Counted from the stretch's first letter, positions 47,979 through 56,948 are shown. The stretch is 64,000 nt of DNA from JACMJL01 sp963791805 (GCA_963791805.1 CAWBTU010000004.1:682001-746000), one strand, 5' to 3'. Notes: generated from the letters alone by a model not told the origin. Program-made: numbers and translations.

Positions 47979-48875
47979 TTACAAATAATTCTTCAGAGTT
48001 TTTTGGAGTTCCTCTTTAATTGAGTTTCTTATATCCAAAGGTTCTAGCACCTCACAGTTGCTACCAAAAGAAGCTATATAAGAGAATAGCCATTTACTCT
48101 CAGGATAAATTGTTTGTATGATAAAACTACCATCGGGTTCTCTGGTATAATTATCAAATTCATCATAAATCCGAAAAGCCATATTGGGGGATATCTTTAG
48201 TTTTAAAGTAATATATTGCACCTTAATCATATTATCTGTGTTAAAAATGGGGCTGGTAACTATTCTCTCAAAATGTTTCTCTGTAATCACAATATCTTTT
48301 ATTCGACTTAGTTTAAAAAAACGAAAATCCTGTCTTAAAGTGCAGTAAGCGTATAAATATCGTGACACCCCTTTAAAACAAAGCTTCAAAGGCTGAACCT
48401 GTCGTGAAGTTCTTTCACCCTTTCCACTTGAATAGGTGAAGTTTATTATTTTCTTAGATATAATAGCGGACTTAATATTATTAAAAGTTTCAGACTCTTG
48501 CTCTGAGTTGTACCATGATGAAAAGTCTACTTCAATCCAATCGGAGTTGTTTTCTCCAAATAGGCTACTTAACTTTTTTAATGCAGAATCTGTTGCATTT
48601 AAATTGATTGCATCAACCGCTTTCATTGAGGATAAAATATCAGTTTTTTCTTCCTCGGTTAATACAGCTTTATTCAGCACAAAGTCGTCTAAAAGTGATA
48701 TACCGCCACCTTTACCTTTGCTCATAAAAACAGGAATCCCTGCTGAGGATAAAGCTTCAACATCACGATAAATTGTTCTTTGAGAAACCTCAAATCGCTG
48801 TGCCAGTTCTCTTGCAGTAACAGTTTTCTTATCAATTAGTATATATATTATTTCAAACATTCGATTAATTTGCAT
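47979..48875 (-). CDS. YafY-family transcriptional regulator (HTH plus WYL domain)
   Basis: 298 residues. The N-terminal helix-turn-helix is TARELAQRFEVSQRTIYRDV, followed by EALSSAGIPV. The WYL ligand-binding domain follows (INFTYSSGKGERTSRQVQPL, then CFKGVSRYLYAYCTLRQDFR), then the C-terminal WCX extension. It probably regulates the GyrI-like gene next to it in response to an unknown ligand. AGGTGATT precedes the ATG. Confidence 0.88.
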   Translation of the reverse strand: MQINRMFEIIYILIDKKTVTARELAQRFEVSQRTIYRDVEALSSAGIPVFMSKGKGGGISLLDDFVLNKAVLTEEEKTDILSSMKAVDAINLNATDSALKKLSSLFGENNSDWIEVDFSSWYNSEQESETFNNIKSAIISKKIINFTYSSGKGERTSRQVQPLKLCFKGVSRYLYAYCTLRQDFRFFKLSRIKDIVITEKHFERIVTSPIFNTDNMIKVQYITLKLKISPNMAFRIYDEFDNYTREPDGSFIIQTIYPESKWLFSYIASFGSNCEVLEPLDIRNSIKEELQKTLKNYL

Positions 48876-49081
48876 CTAATCACCTCTTATATAATTATAC
48901 TTCATAAATATGACAACCTTATGTCTTATTTATATGGGATGTTTGGAAATACTATAAACTTCCCTTAATGTTTACGCCCTCCGGTGAAATGTCATTCTAA
49001 TTTAAAAGAACAAAAAATCCCCTTACCCTAAGATAAAGAGATCAATAACCCTATATATTTTTTGTGCAGTTAACTTTCTCC

Positions 49082-49153
49082 TTTATTTATGACCCTGATG
49101 GAAATGTCATTGGTAGCTTGTCCTTGGAAAAATTTGTACTTCAGAGGTGCTAA
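49082..49153 (+). pseudogene. Glyoxalase/VOC-family C-terminal remnant
   Basis: Twenty-three codons reading FIYDPDGNVIGSLSLEKFVL, then QRC and a stop. The YDPDGN motif is characteristic of the C-terminal end of vicinal-oxygen-chelate proteins, but no start or N-terminal part is present, so it is a gene scar. Otherwise the 320 bases between 48876 and 49195 hold nothing I can identify. Confidence 0.4.
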
Positions 49154-49195
49154 ATTCTAAAATTATGGTATAATTTTATGCAAGGGGTGATAAGT

Positions 49196-49987
49196 ATGAT
49201 ATTTTATTTTACAGGAACAGGTAATTCTTTATATGTTGCCAAAAATATTGGTGAGTCCAATAATGAAGCTTTAGTATCCATCGCAGAAGTAATGAACAGT
49301 CCAAAGGCAAACTACGAATTCGATTTAAAGGATAATGAAGCAATAGGATTTGTATTTCCTATATATTCTTGGGGACCACCTAAAATGGTTATTCAGTTTA
49401 TTGAAAAGTTTAAACTTAATAACTATAATAATCATTACATGTTTGCAATTGCAACTTGCGGAAAAAATATTGGTAATTCAATGGAGCTTTTAGATTTTCA
49501 TTTAAAAAAGAAAAACTTAGCACTAAAGAGTGGCTTTTCAATTGTAATGCCTAATAATTTCATAGGTCTTGGAAATGTTGATACTCCATCAGCAGAGTCA
49601 AAAAAGCTTTCTGAGGCAGAAGTTACTTTAAAACATATTAATGGGATTATAAAAGATAGAAAAGTAGATGTTTATGAAACAGCTAAGGGTGCTGTACCAG
49701 GATTATTGACTTCAATGATTAATCCAATGTTCAACAAGAAAGCAACTAGTCCAAAAAAGTTTTATACTAATGATAAGTGTATTGCTTGTGGTTTGTGCTC
49801 ACTAGTTTGTAATACTCAAACTATTAAAGTGCTTAGCAAACCTACTTGGGGCACTGAATGCGCTCAATGTATGGCTTGCCTTCATTTATGTCCTACTGAA
49901 GCAATTCAATTCAGTAAAGGTTCTGAAAAGAAGGGTCGCTATAAGAATCCTAATATAAGCGTAGATGAACTTAAGCTTAAATTATAA
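49196..49987 (+). CDS. EFR1-family ferredoxin-flavodoxin fusion
   Basis: 263 residues. A flavodoxin-like N-terminal domain (MIFYFTGTGNSLYVAKNIGE; FPIYSWGPPKMVIQFIEKF) is followed by two 4Fe-4S motifs, CIACGLCSLVC and CAQCMACLHLCP. Such proteins carry electrons in anaerobes between flavin and ferredoxin pools. I start at the ATG at 49196 with AAGGGGTG six bases upstream; the ATG at 49178 has none. It is a single-gene unit. Confidence 0.88.
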   Translation: MIFYFTGTGNSLYVAKNIGESNNEALVSIAEVMNSPKANYEFDLKDNEAIGFVFPIYSWGPPKMVIQFIEKFKLNNYNNHYMFAIATCGKNIGNSMELLDFHLKKKNLALKSGFSIVMPNNFIGLGNVDTPSAESKKLSEAEVTLKHINGIIKDRKVDVYETAKGAVPGLLTSMINPMFNKKATSPKKFYTNDKCIACGLCSLVCNTQTIKVLSKPTWGTECAQCMACLHLCPTEAIQFSKGSEKKGRYKNPNISVDELKLKL

Positions 49988-50005
49988 ATTAATAGAACTA
50001 GCAAT

Positions 50006-50039
50006 AATGCCATGACAATAAATTAGTTGTCATGGCATT
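50006..50039 (+). terminator. Hairpin after the EFR1 ferredoxin gene
   Basis: AATGCCATGACAA and TTGTCATGGCATT are perfect 13-bp inverted copies with an 8-nt loop, shortly after the stop codon. The T run is weak. Confidence 0.6.
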
Positions 50040-50124
50040 GAATTTATATTTCACAACTTATTTACATATGTTAATATTACTATATTATACTTATTATTAT
50101 TTCAACTAATTAGGAGGTAAAAAC

Positions 50125-50784
50125 ATGGCAACAGAAAAACTAGATTATAAAAAAGAATATAAGAATTTATACTTGCCAAAACAGACCCCAACCTTAGTAG
50201 ATGTACCCACCATGAATTTTATTATGATAAATGGTTATGGAAATCCTAATGATACAGATGGCCAGTATTCTCAAGCGGTTGAAGTGCTTTATGGATTATC
50301 CTATACTATAAAGATGAGTCCAAGGAATGGCTACGAGCCAAAGGGTTATTTCGATTATGTTGTACCACCCCTTGAAGGATTATGGTGGCTAGAAGAGGAT
50401 AATATGGATTTCACTCAAAAGAACAACTACTTATGGCTTTCAATGATTAGACAACCTGAATTTGTGACTACGGAAGTATTTCAATGGGCTTGTGACGTTA
50501 TAAAAAGAAAAAAGCCTCAGCTTGATATTTCAAAAGCATATCTTGAAACCTATACTGAGGGCTTATGCGTACAGATGATGCACAATGGACCTTTTGCAAC
50601 TGAAGCACAAACAATTGAACAAATTGATACATATATAATTGAAAATAACTATAAAAATGCTATTTCCTCTGTAAATGCTGAGGGAAAAATACGTAGGCAT
50701 CATGAGATATATTTATCTGATCCTAGAAAAACAGCACCAGAAAAATTAAAAACTGTATTAAGACATCCAGTTGATTTAAAATAA
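50125..50784 (+). CDS. GyrI-like domain protein (YdhR/SOUL-type small-molecule binding)
   Basis: 219 residues of the larger GyrI-like family. TPTLVDVPTMNFIMINGYGN, then GLSYTIKMSPRNGYEPKGYF, and VMMHNGPFATEAQTIEQID-like LCVQMMHNGPFATEAQTIEQ and HHEIYLSDPRKTAPEKLKTV are typical of the group. No catalytic role is known. AGGAGG precedes the ATG. It is convergent with the activase gene. Confidence 0.82.
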   Translation: MATEKLDYKKEYKNLYLPKQTPTLVDVPTMNFIMINGYGNPNDTDGQYSQAVEVLYGLSYTIKMSPRNGYEPKGYFDYVVPPLEGLWWLEEDNMDFTQKNNYLWLSMIRQPEFVTTEVFQWACDVIKRKKPQLDISKAYLETYTEGLCVQMMHNGPFATEAQTIEQIDTYIIENNYKNAISSVNAEGKIRRHHEIYLSDPRKTAPEKLKTVLRHPVDLK

Positions 50785-50835
50785 TCCAATTTTTTCTCCA
50801 TAATAACTACAACCAATGGCCCCATTAAATTGTGG

Positions 50836-51540
50836 TTATTCTAATTCAATTATTTCTTCATAATCATTTTTCAGAAAAATCTTTAGGGCTGTGTTCCTTG
50901 CAACACCACCTGAAAGAACCACTTTATTTCCCTGAAATTTGTTTAAGAGTGGCTGAAGTCTTTTGTACAAGGAATAATTTACTCCTGCACAAAGTTTTTC
51001 CATGCTCACACCTTCAGCAATCTTGCCAATAAGCTCAGATTCAGAAAATACTGCACAGGTTGAATTAAGCTCTACTGGGTTTTCATAATGCTGAAACATT
51101 TTATCTAAAGAAATTTCCAGTAATGAGCTCATATTTTCAAGATATCTACCACAGGAAGCTGCGCATTTATCATTTAGTTCTAAATCAGTAATTATTCCTT
51201 TTTCTACTTTTACTACTTTAACATCTTGTCCTCCAATATCAAGCATGACAAAGTCCTTTAATCCTGTTTGATAAAAAACTCCATAAACATGTGCTTTTAA
51301 CTCGTTAATAGGCTTAAAAAACTTTAAGTTTATATTATTTCTTCCATAACCAGTAGAAATAGCATTTTCAATATGTTCTATACCTAATTTCTTTAGATCT
51401 ACTTCTAACTTTTCACTATAGGTACAGTAATCTTTATAAAAAGTCATAGTAGAGAATTTAAACTTGTCCACTATTTTTTTATTTTCCATTAGTGTAATTT
51501 TTACTTCTCTACTGCCTAAATCAATACCTAAGCTTCTCAT
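50836..51540 (-). CDS. Acyl-CoA dehydratase activase (HgdC-like ATPase)
   Basis: 234 residues of the BadF/BadG/HgdC ATPase fold: SLGIDLGSREVKITLMENKK, MLDIGGQDVKVVKVEKG, and NDKCAASCGRYLE, whose Cys is a ligand of the dimer-bridging 4Fe-4S cluster together with the Cys in STCAVFSESELIG. It uses ATP to inject one electron into a 2-hydroxyacyl-CoA dehydratase. Its start overlaps the end of the dehydratase-like gene by 4 bases, so the two are translationally coupled and probably partners. Confidence 0.87.
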   Translation of the reverse strand: MRSLGIDLGSREVKITLMENKKIVDKFKFSTMTFYKDYCTYSEKLEVDLKKLGIEHIENAISTGYGRNNINLKFFKPINELKAHVYGVFYQTGLKDFVMLDIGGQDVKVVKVEKGIITDLELNDKCAASCGRYLENMSSLLEISLDKMFQHYENPVELNSTCAVFSESELIGKIAEGVSMEKLCAGVNYSLYKRLQPLLNKFQGNKVVLSGGVARNTALKIFLKNDYEEIIELE

Positions 51541-52538
51541 TGCTTAATCTCCTTTAGGTCATGGAGCATATCTAAAAATGCCTCCAGCCTTAATTTTGTC
51601 CTAGCATCTAGGTAATTTAATTTATCCCCTTCAATAGTTATGATAGGGACATTAATTTCATTTTTAACAACTATATCCTCTATCTGTTTATAACAAAAGG
51701 CTTGAGTGTAATGTATTATGCCGTCTAACTTTCTTTCAGTTATTTGTTTTTGTATTTCTTTTAGTCTAAAACTAATATCATATGGATAAGTGTAATCTTG
51801 ATATTGCTCATAAATATTACGAGCATCCTTAAATCTTGGAAATGAAAATTCCCTTTGAACCTCATTGTAAATAATCCCCGCATCAAACTTCTCAACAAAT
51901 TCATATATATCAGTAGTTATTGGTGGAACACCTATGTACCCTATTCTTAAGTTTTTAACTTCTGAAACTCTTAGCTCTACTTCATCAAGGATTTCTTCTA
52001 TTTCGCGCTGAAACTCATCTGGATTGGAGTTGAAATCACTTGAGCTTACTTGGTAAAGATGATTTTCAAAGCCACTAGTTTTACTTTCTTTATAAGTGAA
52101 CTCATCTAGTCTAATAACAGAAGCTCTTATTGCATTTAATCTTGTTCTTACTTCCTCAACTTGTTCAATAGAAACATTAAATATTTTCATGAAATCATCT
52201 ATTGATTTTTTAATGTCTTCAAGCTTATGACTTTGAGGATATGCAAAAGGATAAATTTTAATTCCTTTCATACGAAGCACTTCCTCCAGAGCCTTAGTAT
52301 TAGAACAATCACCTTCTGTTACTCCTACCATTTCTTCGATTCCTTCTTCCAAAACCACACTATACATTGCCTTTTTCCATGCGCAGCAACTCTTTGGAAA
52401 ACCTTCCTTTTCGGCCTTATCAATATATTTATAATAGTCCTTTGAACATACAAAAATATTATTTAAATCTATTACCTCATAGCCTGCAGCTATTAATACT
52501 TCTATGGGCACTGTAGTAGTGATGCCAATTTTCTTCAT
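51537..52538 (-). CDS. 2-hydroxyacyl-CoA dehydratase-family protein (HgdB-like)
   Basis: 333 residues. It resembles one subunit of 2-hydroxyacyl-CoA dehydratases, with Cys residues in FPKSCCAWKKAM, EGDCSNTKALEE and YTQAFCYKQIEDI that could bind a 4Fe-4S cluster. True dehydratases have two different large subunits; only one is encoded here. It may therefore be a double-cubane-cluster protein or other reductase that uses the same activase. A GAGGTG site precedes the ATG, and a terminator-like hairpin ends only 17 bases before the start codon. Confidence 0.82.
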   Translation of the reverse strand: MKKIGITTTVPIEVLIAAGYEVIDLNNIFVCSKDYYKYIDKAEKEGFPKSCCAWKKAMYSVVLEEGIEEMVGVTEGDCSNTKALEEVLRMKGIKIYPFAYPQSHKLEDIKKSIDDFMKIFNVSIEQVEEVRTRLNAIRASVIRLDEFTYKESKTSGFENHLYQVSSSDFNSNPDEFQREIEEILDEVELRVSEVKNLRIGYIGVPPITTDIYEFVEKFDAGIIYNEVQREFSFPRFKDARNIYEQYQDYTYPYDISFRLKEIQKQITERKLDGIIHYTQAFCYKQIEDIVVKNEINVPIITIEGDKLNYLDARTKLRLEAFLDMLHDLKEIKQ

Positions 52539-52555
52539 AATTCACCTCTTAATTT

Positions 52556-52655
52556 AAAAAAAGACAGATACCTCTGTCTTTACATGGAAAATGAACTACT
52601 TTAATAAAGTAGTTTTCCCTAGTTTTATTTAAAGACAGGATGGTTACGAACTGTC
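52556..52655 (-). promoter_or_regulatory. Possible attenuator leader of the dehydratase-activase operon
   Basis: On the minus strand GACAG (52655-52651) can pair with CTGTC at 52638-52634. A second hairpin lies at 52587-52618. The third element, AAAGACAG with CTGTCTTT (52560-52581) and a T run, is a terminator ending only 17 bases before the dehydratase ATG. The GACAG and CTGTC elements occur twice, so alternative pairings are possible. There is no room for a promoter between the terminator and the gene. It could also be the plain terminator of the pentapeptide gene. Confidence 0.4.
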
Positions 52656-52719
52656 ATATTTAATTTTGTTTTTACACTATATTATCTTATTAATTATAAT
52701 ACAAGAATAATAAATATTA

Positions 52720-53376
52720 TTAAACCGTGCCCTTAGCTTTACAATTTGTTAAAAACCTTATTATATAACTTAATGTATAGAATTCTCTATCCAATTCAAC
52801 CTTAATCAGGTTTAACCCTTTGATTAAAGTTTCTTCATCAAAGTTCTCTAATAATATCATTATATTTAGAAGATTCAAAGCTCCATCTTTCGTATCAAAA
52901 ATTCTTGCTGCCTTTACATATTTATTTTCCATAACAGCTTCAACTGCACTACGAAGCTCCTGGGTAACATCCAGCTTAGGCATTTCATCAAAAATTTTAA
53001 TACCTGGATCTTCTAAATTTAGATTTTTAGCTTTTTTTACATCTGTGCACATAAATACAGTATTTTTAAATTCTGCATCTTTGAAATTAGCTCCATCTAG
53101 ATTTGCAGAGTCAAATATAGCATTTTCAAATAAGGTATTTTTAAAGTTGCTTGCTTTTAAATTTGTTCCAATAAATTCTGACCATCTAAAAGTACACTTA
53201 AAAAAAGTACATGACTTAAAATGAGCACCTCTAAAACTTACATAATCGAAATTCGAACTAGAAAAGTCGCTATTATAGCAATTACTTCTCTCAAGATTTT
53301 TATACATAAAGTTTTTATTTATTTTCTCTATATTGTTATAATTGAAATTTCCCTTTGCGCTTTGATTTTTATCCAT
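52720..53376 (-). CDS. Pentapeptide-repeat protein
   Basis: 218 residues. The central part has repeats of the A(D/N)LXX type: CYNSDFSSSNFDYVSFRGAH, SEFIGTNLKASNFKNTLFEN and AIFDSANLDGANFKDAEF. These form a right-handed quadrilateral beta helix. The C-terminal part is helical and without repeats. Function unknown; some pentapeptide proteins mimic DNA and protect gyrase, but nothing here shows that. I start at the ATG at 53376, preceded by GGAGG; an upstream GTG has no site. Confidence 0.85.
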   Translation of the reverse strand: MDKNQSAKGNFNYNNIEKINKNFMYKNLERSNCYNSDFSSSNFDYVSFRGAHFKSCTFFKCTFRWSEFIGTNLKASNFKNTLFENAIFDSANLDGANFKDAEFKNTVFMCTDVKKAKNLNLEDPGIKIFDEMPKLDVTQELRSAVEAVMENKYVKAARIFDTKDGALNLLNIMILLENFDEETLIKGLNLIKVELDREFYTLSYIIRFLTNCKAKGTV

Positions 53377-53540
53377 AGTTTCCTCCACCACAAATATTTA
53401 TAATTATTTTCAAGCTTGTAACTTTCTAATCACTGCACAAACAGTATAGCTGAACAAAAAAATAATAGCAAGATTATCTTTATTGTATTTATAGCATAAT
53501 AAAAATATATGATTTTATCCCTTTGTATAAATTATGAATA

Positions 53541-53563
53541 AAAAAATGACACCTTATGGTGCC
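53541..53563 (-). terminator. Terminator of sspH
   Basis: On the minus strand GGCACC pairs with GGTGTC around ATAA, followed by ATTTTTTT. It lies downstream of the sspH stop codon. Confidence 0.6.
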
Positions 53564-53601
53564 AATAAAGAGTGCTATTTTAATAATAGGTGGGCACTTA
53601 T

Positions 53602-53787
53602 TTATTCTTCTAAATCTTTTATGTCTATAGTCATATGCTTACCTGTTTCTAAATCCTTAACTAGAATAATATTATCCTTGTCGGTTCCTATACTTTCGAG
53701 CCATACAGGATTGTTATTAAAAGTAACATTTATAACCCCATGAGATTCTAAAATTTCTTTTACCCGTCCCTTATCCAACCTTATCAT
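53602..53787 (-). CDS. sspH: H-type small acid-soluble spore protein
   Basis: 61 residues. It reads RVKEILESHGVINVTFNNNP followed by VWLESI, and ends KHMTIDIKDLEE. This matches the SspH family, minor proteins packed in the spore core. It shows that the organism makes endospores. GGAGATGATA precedes the ATG. Expression would be expected in the forespore, but I cannot point to a sigma-G promoter. Confidence 0.85.
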   Translation of the reverse strand: MIRLDKGRVKEILESHGVINVTFNNNPVWLESIGTDKDNIILVKDLETGKHMTIDIKDLEE

Positions 53788-53815
53788 CTCCTTTTAGGTA
53801 TAGGATTAGAAAAAA

Positions 53816-55441
53816 TTAATATTTTATACTTAAATATTTCTCAAAATAGACTTCACTTCTATTTCTCCCTAATTCTTTCGCCTTATATAATGCTTGATCA
53901 GCGTTACTTACAATTTTATCAATATAATTAGTTTCAAATTCCTTACCTGTGAATTGAGCTACACCAAAACTTGCTGTTAATCGTATTATATCCCTGTTCA
54001 AATTTATTATATGGTTTTCAAACTGCTTTCTAATTCTTTCAGCAATTTGAACAGCCTCCATAGCTAAAATTCCTGGCAATAAGATAATAAATTCTTCTCC
54101 ACCATATCTAGCAACAGAATCTGTTTCCCTCACACAATTTTTAGTAATCTCAGCAATTTCTTTAAGAACCCTGTCTCCTGCTTGATGCCCCCAGGTATCA
54201 TTAATTCGTTTAAAATGATCAATATCAAAAATAATCAATGACAAGGGCTCCTCCAATCTAAAAGTTCTTTTAATTTCATAAGTCATAATGTCAAAAAAAC
54301 GCCTTCTATTGAAAAGTCCTGTTAGATAATCCGTTTGTGCTAGTTCCTCAAGTTTTTTCAAAATCTGATTCTCTTTAGTTATATCCGAAATCATAACCGT
54401 CATACCTATAATGTTTTTTCTGGCCTTTAGACTTGTAATTCTAACCTTATAATCTTTTATCTGCCTTTCTCTATGGTCATATAATGAAAATTTGTACATA
54501 TCTTCTTCTTCATCTCTCACTTTTTCTAATAAATTTTCGTGTTCAATTATTGAAATGCTATGTTCAATTATTGAAATAAATTCTTCATTTGATGCAAGTG
54601 AAATGTTAATAGGTAGTCCTGTCATTTTTTTATCTAACTCTGGAAATATAACTTTTGCAACCTGATTGTAATCCAATAAATTAAGTTTTGTGTCAATTAC
54701 TAAAACTCCATCATAAATCCAATCAAATATTTTCTTTCTTGATAATGGAATGATATGTATAAAATTATATCTTAAAACACCATGTACAAAGAGAAAATTT
54801 TCAAAAATCACTATAAATGCACCACTGTCTAATCTTAATGGAAATCTACCTAATAAATTAATAATGATTGTAATTAAAGGCAGAATTGATGTGATTAATA
54901 AAATCAAAGCTTGTTTTTTATAAAAACCTTTTTCTTTTTTATAAATATTATAATAAATTTTAGTAGAAAAGCTGATACATAACACAAAAAAAACATAATT
55001 AACGTAATCCCATGGACCTTTTTCAAGTACTAATACATTAAAATAACCATTACTCTTAAAGGTTTCTTTACTATAAAACAAATGATGCCATTCATTTGTC
55101 GTTCTAAAAATAACTGTTAACATAGGAATAATACATAGTAGAAATATTTTGTATTTATTATGAGTCTTTCCTGAAATAGAATATGCTACAAGAACCCAAA
55201 TTGCTGGTATAGCTGCAAAGCCAACATACTCAAACTTTCCCCAAAAAATAGCTTGTCTTAAATTAGAAGAAATCAATTGACTACCATAACCAAAGGTATA
55301 AAAAGAAACCGCAAGGCAAAGTAATACCAAAGGCTTTGCCCCGGTAACTTCTTTCTTTTTCCAACTATAAACAGCTAAGACTAGCGTAATAATTGTAACA
55401 ATATATAGTATATTACATAGAATTATATTTATCATATGCAT
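53816..55441 (-). CDS. Diguanylate cyclase with 7TM sensor, PAS and GGDEF domains
   Basis: 541 residues. The first 230 or so are a seven-helix membrane sensor (histidine-kinase N-terminal 7TM type). They are followed by a PAS domain (IYDGVLVIDTKLNLLDYNQV) and a C-terminal GGDEF domain from about residue 370 (TDYLTGLFNRRRFFD, active site RYGGEEFIILLP). The inhibitory RxxD site (RETD) lies five residues before GGEEF. It makes cyclic di-GMP from two GTP, presumably in response to a membrane signal. A GGAGGCGG site precedes the ATG. The PilZ protein at 27932 is a possible receptor. Confidence 0.92.
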   Translation of the reverse strand: MHMINIILCNILYIVTIITLVLAVYSWKKKEVTGAKPLVLLCLAVSFYTFGYGSQLISSNLRQAIFWGKFEYVGFAAIPAIWVLVAYSISGKTHNKYKIFLLCIIPMLTVIFRTTNEWHHLFYSKETFKSNGYFNVLVLEKGPWDYVNYVFFVLCISFSTKIYYNIYKKEKGFYKKQALILLITSILPLITIIINLLGRFPLRLDSGAFIVIFENFLFVHGVLRYNFIHIIPLSRKKIFDWIYDGVLVIDTKLNLLDYNQVAKVIFPELDKKMTGLPINISLASNEEFISIIEHSISIIEHENLLEKVRDEEEDMYKFSLYDHRERQIKDYKVRITSLKARKNIIGMTVMISDITKENQILKKLEELAQTDYLTGLFNRRRFFDIMTYEIKRTFRLEEPLSLIIFDIDHFKRINDTWGHQAGDRVLKEIAEITKNCVRETDSVARYGGEEFIILLPGILAMEAVQIAERIRKQFENHIINLNRDIIRLTASFGVAQFTGKEFETNYIDKIVSNADQALYKAKELGRNRSEVYFEKYLSIKY

Positions 55442-55590
55442 TAATTCCGCCTCCTATTCAAGGACCTTACATTTAATTTTATAACAATAAATACTTTAAA
55501 TCCACATATTTTACAATATATACAGAATATCTATTAATTAAGCATAAAAATAACAGTCACATCAAACTATTGATATGGCTGTTATTTTTA

Positions 55591-55667
55591 TGGTGCACCT
55601 GACAGGAGTCGAACCTGCGACCATTGGATTCGAAGTCCACTACTCTATCCAGCTGAGCTACAAGTGC
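55591..55667 (-). tRNA. tRNA-Arg (TCG)
   Basis: Cloverleaf with acceptor GCACTTG/CAGGTGC, loop CTTCGAA (anticodon TCG), GGTTCGA T-loop and encoded CCA. It stands apart from the main tRNA cluster. Confidence 0.95.
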
Positions 55668-55854
55668 ATATTAAAATTTAAAAACAACTGTAATTTCTAT
55701 CTCTAGTCTATAGCTGCAAAAATAATTGTACTACTTTCAAGGTAGAGTAGTCAATAACTTTTCTGCGTTTCCCTCTTAAATGAAATTAAATATAAAGGAT
55801 TATTAAAAAAAATGCCGAATATTAATATATGCCTATAGTAGAGGAGGGGGAAAT

Positions 55855-56091
55855 TTGTTAGAAAAATTTTTAAAAGATAATTTCGAAATAACTAGTAGTG
55901 ATAAAATCTGTAGCCAATGTGGTGGTGAAGCTCCAGGAACAGTTCTTGAATTGTTAGAAGCTGCAAAACGTACAGAAACAGAACAACTTATTATTAACAA
56001 ATTAGAAGCACTAGTAAAATGTAATAAACAAAAAGTATTGTTTTATCTAGGTGGCCTTCTAAATGGATTTAAGAAAGATGGACAAGTTTAA
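55855..56091 (+). CDS. Unknown small protein with CxxC motif
   Basis: 78 residues from a TTG start with GAGGAGGGGG upstream. It contains ICSQCGGEAPG near the N terminus (possible zinc site or redox pair), a helical middle and KCNKQKVLFYLGGLLNGFKK at the end. The good ribosome site and following terminator support a real gene. Family not recognised. Confidence 0.55.
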   Translation: MLEKFLKDNFEITSSDKICSQCGGEAPGTVLELLEAAKRTETEQLIINKLEALVKCNKQKVLFYLGGLLNGFKKDGQV

Positions 56092-56103
56092 AGTCTTATG
56101 TAA

Positions 56104-56132
56104 GTAAAAAAGAGCATCAAGCTCTTTTTTAC
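56104..56132. terminator. Bidirectional terminator
   Basis: GTAAAAAAGAGC and GCTCTTTTTTAC form a perfect 12-bp stem around ATCAA, between the converging small genes at 55855 and 56129. It overlaps the last bases of the latter. Confidence 0.8.
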
Positions 56133-56257
56133 TTGTTTGCCATCCCTCTTACTGGTTTTTGCATAGTTGAATCGGTTTCCATTGTAATTGGATTTGCAGA
56201 CTTTTGATTTTTCGTTTTGTTATCATTTTTATTTTTCTTTTCTGATTTTTTAGACAT
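56129..56257 (-). CDS. Unknown 42-residue lysine-rich protein
   Basis: Starts MSKKSEKKNKNDNKTKNQKS after GAGGTGAGC and ends KPVRGMANK. It is very basic and hydrophilic, with no membrane helix. The ribosome site supports translation. An upstream ATG at 56335 lacks one. Function unknown; small basic clostridial proteins of this kind are sometimes spore proteins, but I see no family signature. Confidence 0.5.
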   Translation of the reverse strand: MSKKSEKKNKNDNKTKNQKSANPITMETDSTMQKPVRGMANK

Positions 56258-56361
56258 TATGCTCACCTCAGTTGTTATACTTCCATTTATAGAAAATAAA
56301 TATTCATAATTTATTTTTGTAATAGTATCTTTCATATAATCATCTTAATGCTAATAAAATA

Positions 56362-56586
56362 TTATGTGTCTTCTTCGTGGCTAGCTTGCTTCAGTAGGTC
56401 CTCAATTTTAGGTGTGCACCTTCTACCTCCGCATGGTCCTGAGCCTGCTCCTGTCGCTTTTCTAACGGCTTCTATCGTATTAGCCCCATTCTTAATTGCA
56501 TTTTTCATTGTTGATCTTGGAATTCCTTTGCACAGGCACACTTTTGTTAACTTATCCATTATTTCACTACTTATGTTCTGCTCCAT
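56362..56586 (-). CDS. BFD-like [2Fe-2S]-binding protein
   Basis: 74 residues. VCLCKGI near the N terminus and SGPCGGRRCTP near the C terminus supply the four cysteines of the bacterioferritin-associated ferredoxin (Fer2_BFD) helix-turn-helix fold. In larger enzymes this domain transfers electrons; as a stand-alone protein it may serve iron storage or an oxidoreductase. GGAAGAATGG precedes the ATG. No neighbour suggests a partner. Confidence 0.75.
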   Translation of the reverse strand: MEQNISSEIMDKLTKVCLCKGIPRSTMKNAIKNGANTIEAVRKATGAGSGPCGGRRCTPKIEDLLKQASHEEDT

Positions 56587-56854
56587 ATTCCATTCTTCCT
56601 TTCTACAATGTATTGTTTTTACAATTAATTATCTTAACTCTCAATATTAATCTTATCACTTTTAAGAGTTTTTTGTTAAATAAGTTTCATTAATAATTCT
56701 ATCCTTATTCTCATTTTTATAGTCTTTAGAAAAAATATTAATTTTGAACATTAATTTAATATTTCCTAAATCAAAATAAAGCTGATTTTAGAGAAATAAA
56801 AAAGCTATAAATGAATAATTCATCTATAACTTTACATATATTAATATATTGTTT

Positions 56855-56930
56855 TGGTGGCTCACCCGGGAATCGAACCCGGGACACCATGATTAAAAGT
56901 CATGTGCTCTACCAACTGAGCTAGTGAACC
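56855..56930 (-). tRNA. tRNA-Lys (TTT)
   Basis: Acceptor GGTTCAC/GTGAGCC, loop CTTTTAA (anticodon TTT), CCA encoded. Copy 1; the second is at 57406. Confidence 0.95.
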
Positions 56931-56948
56931 ATATTATATTTTATTATT

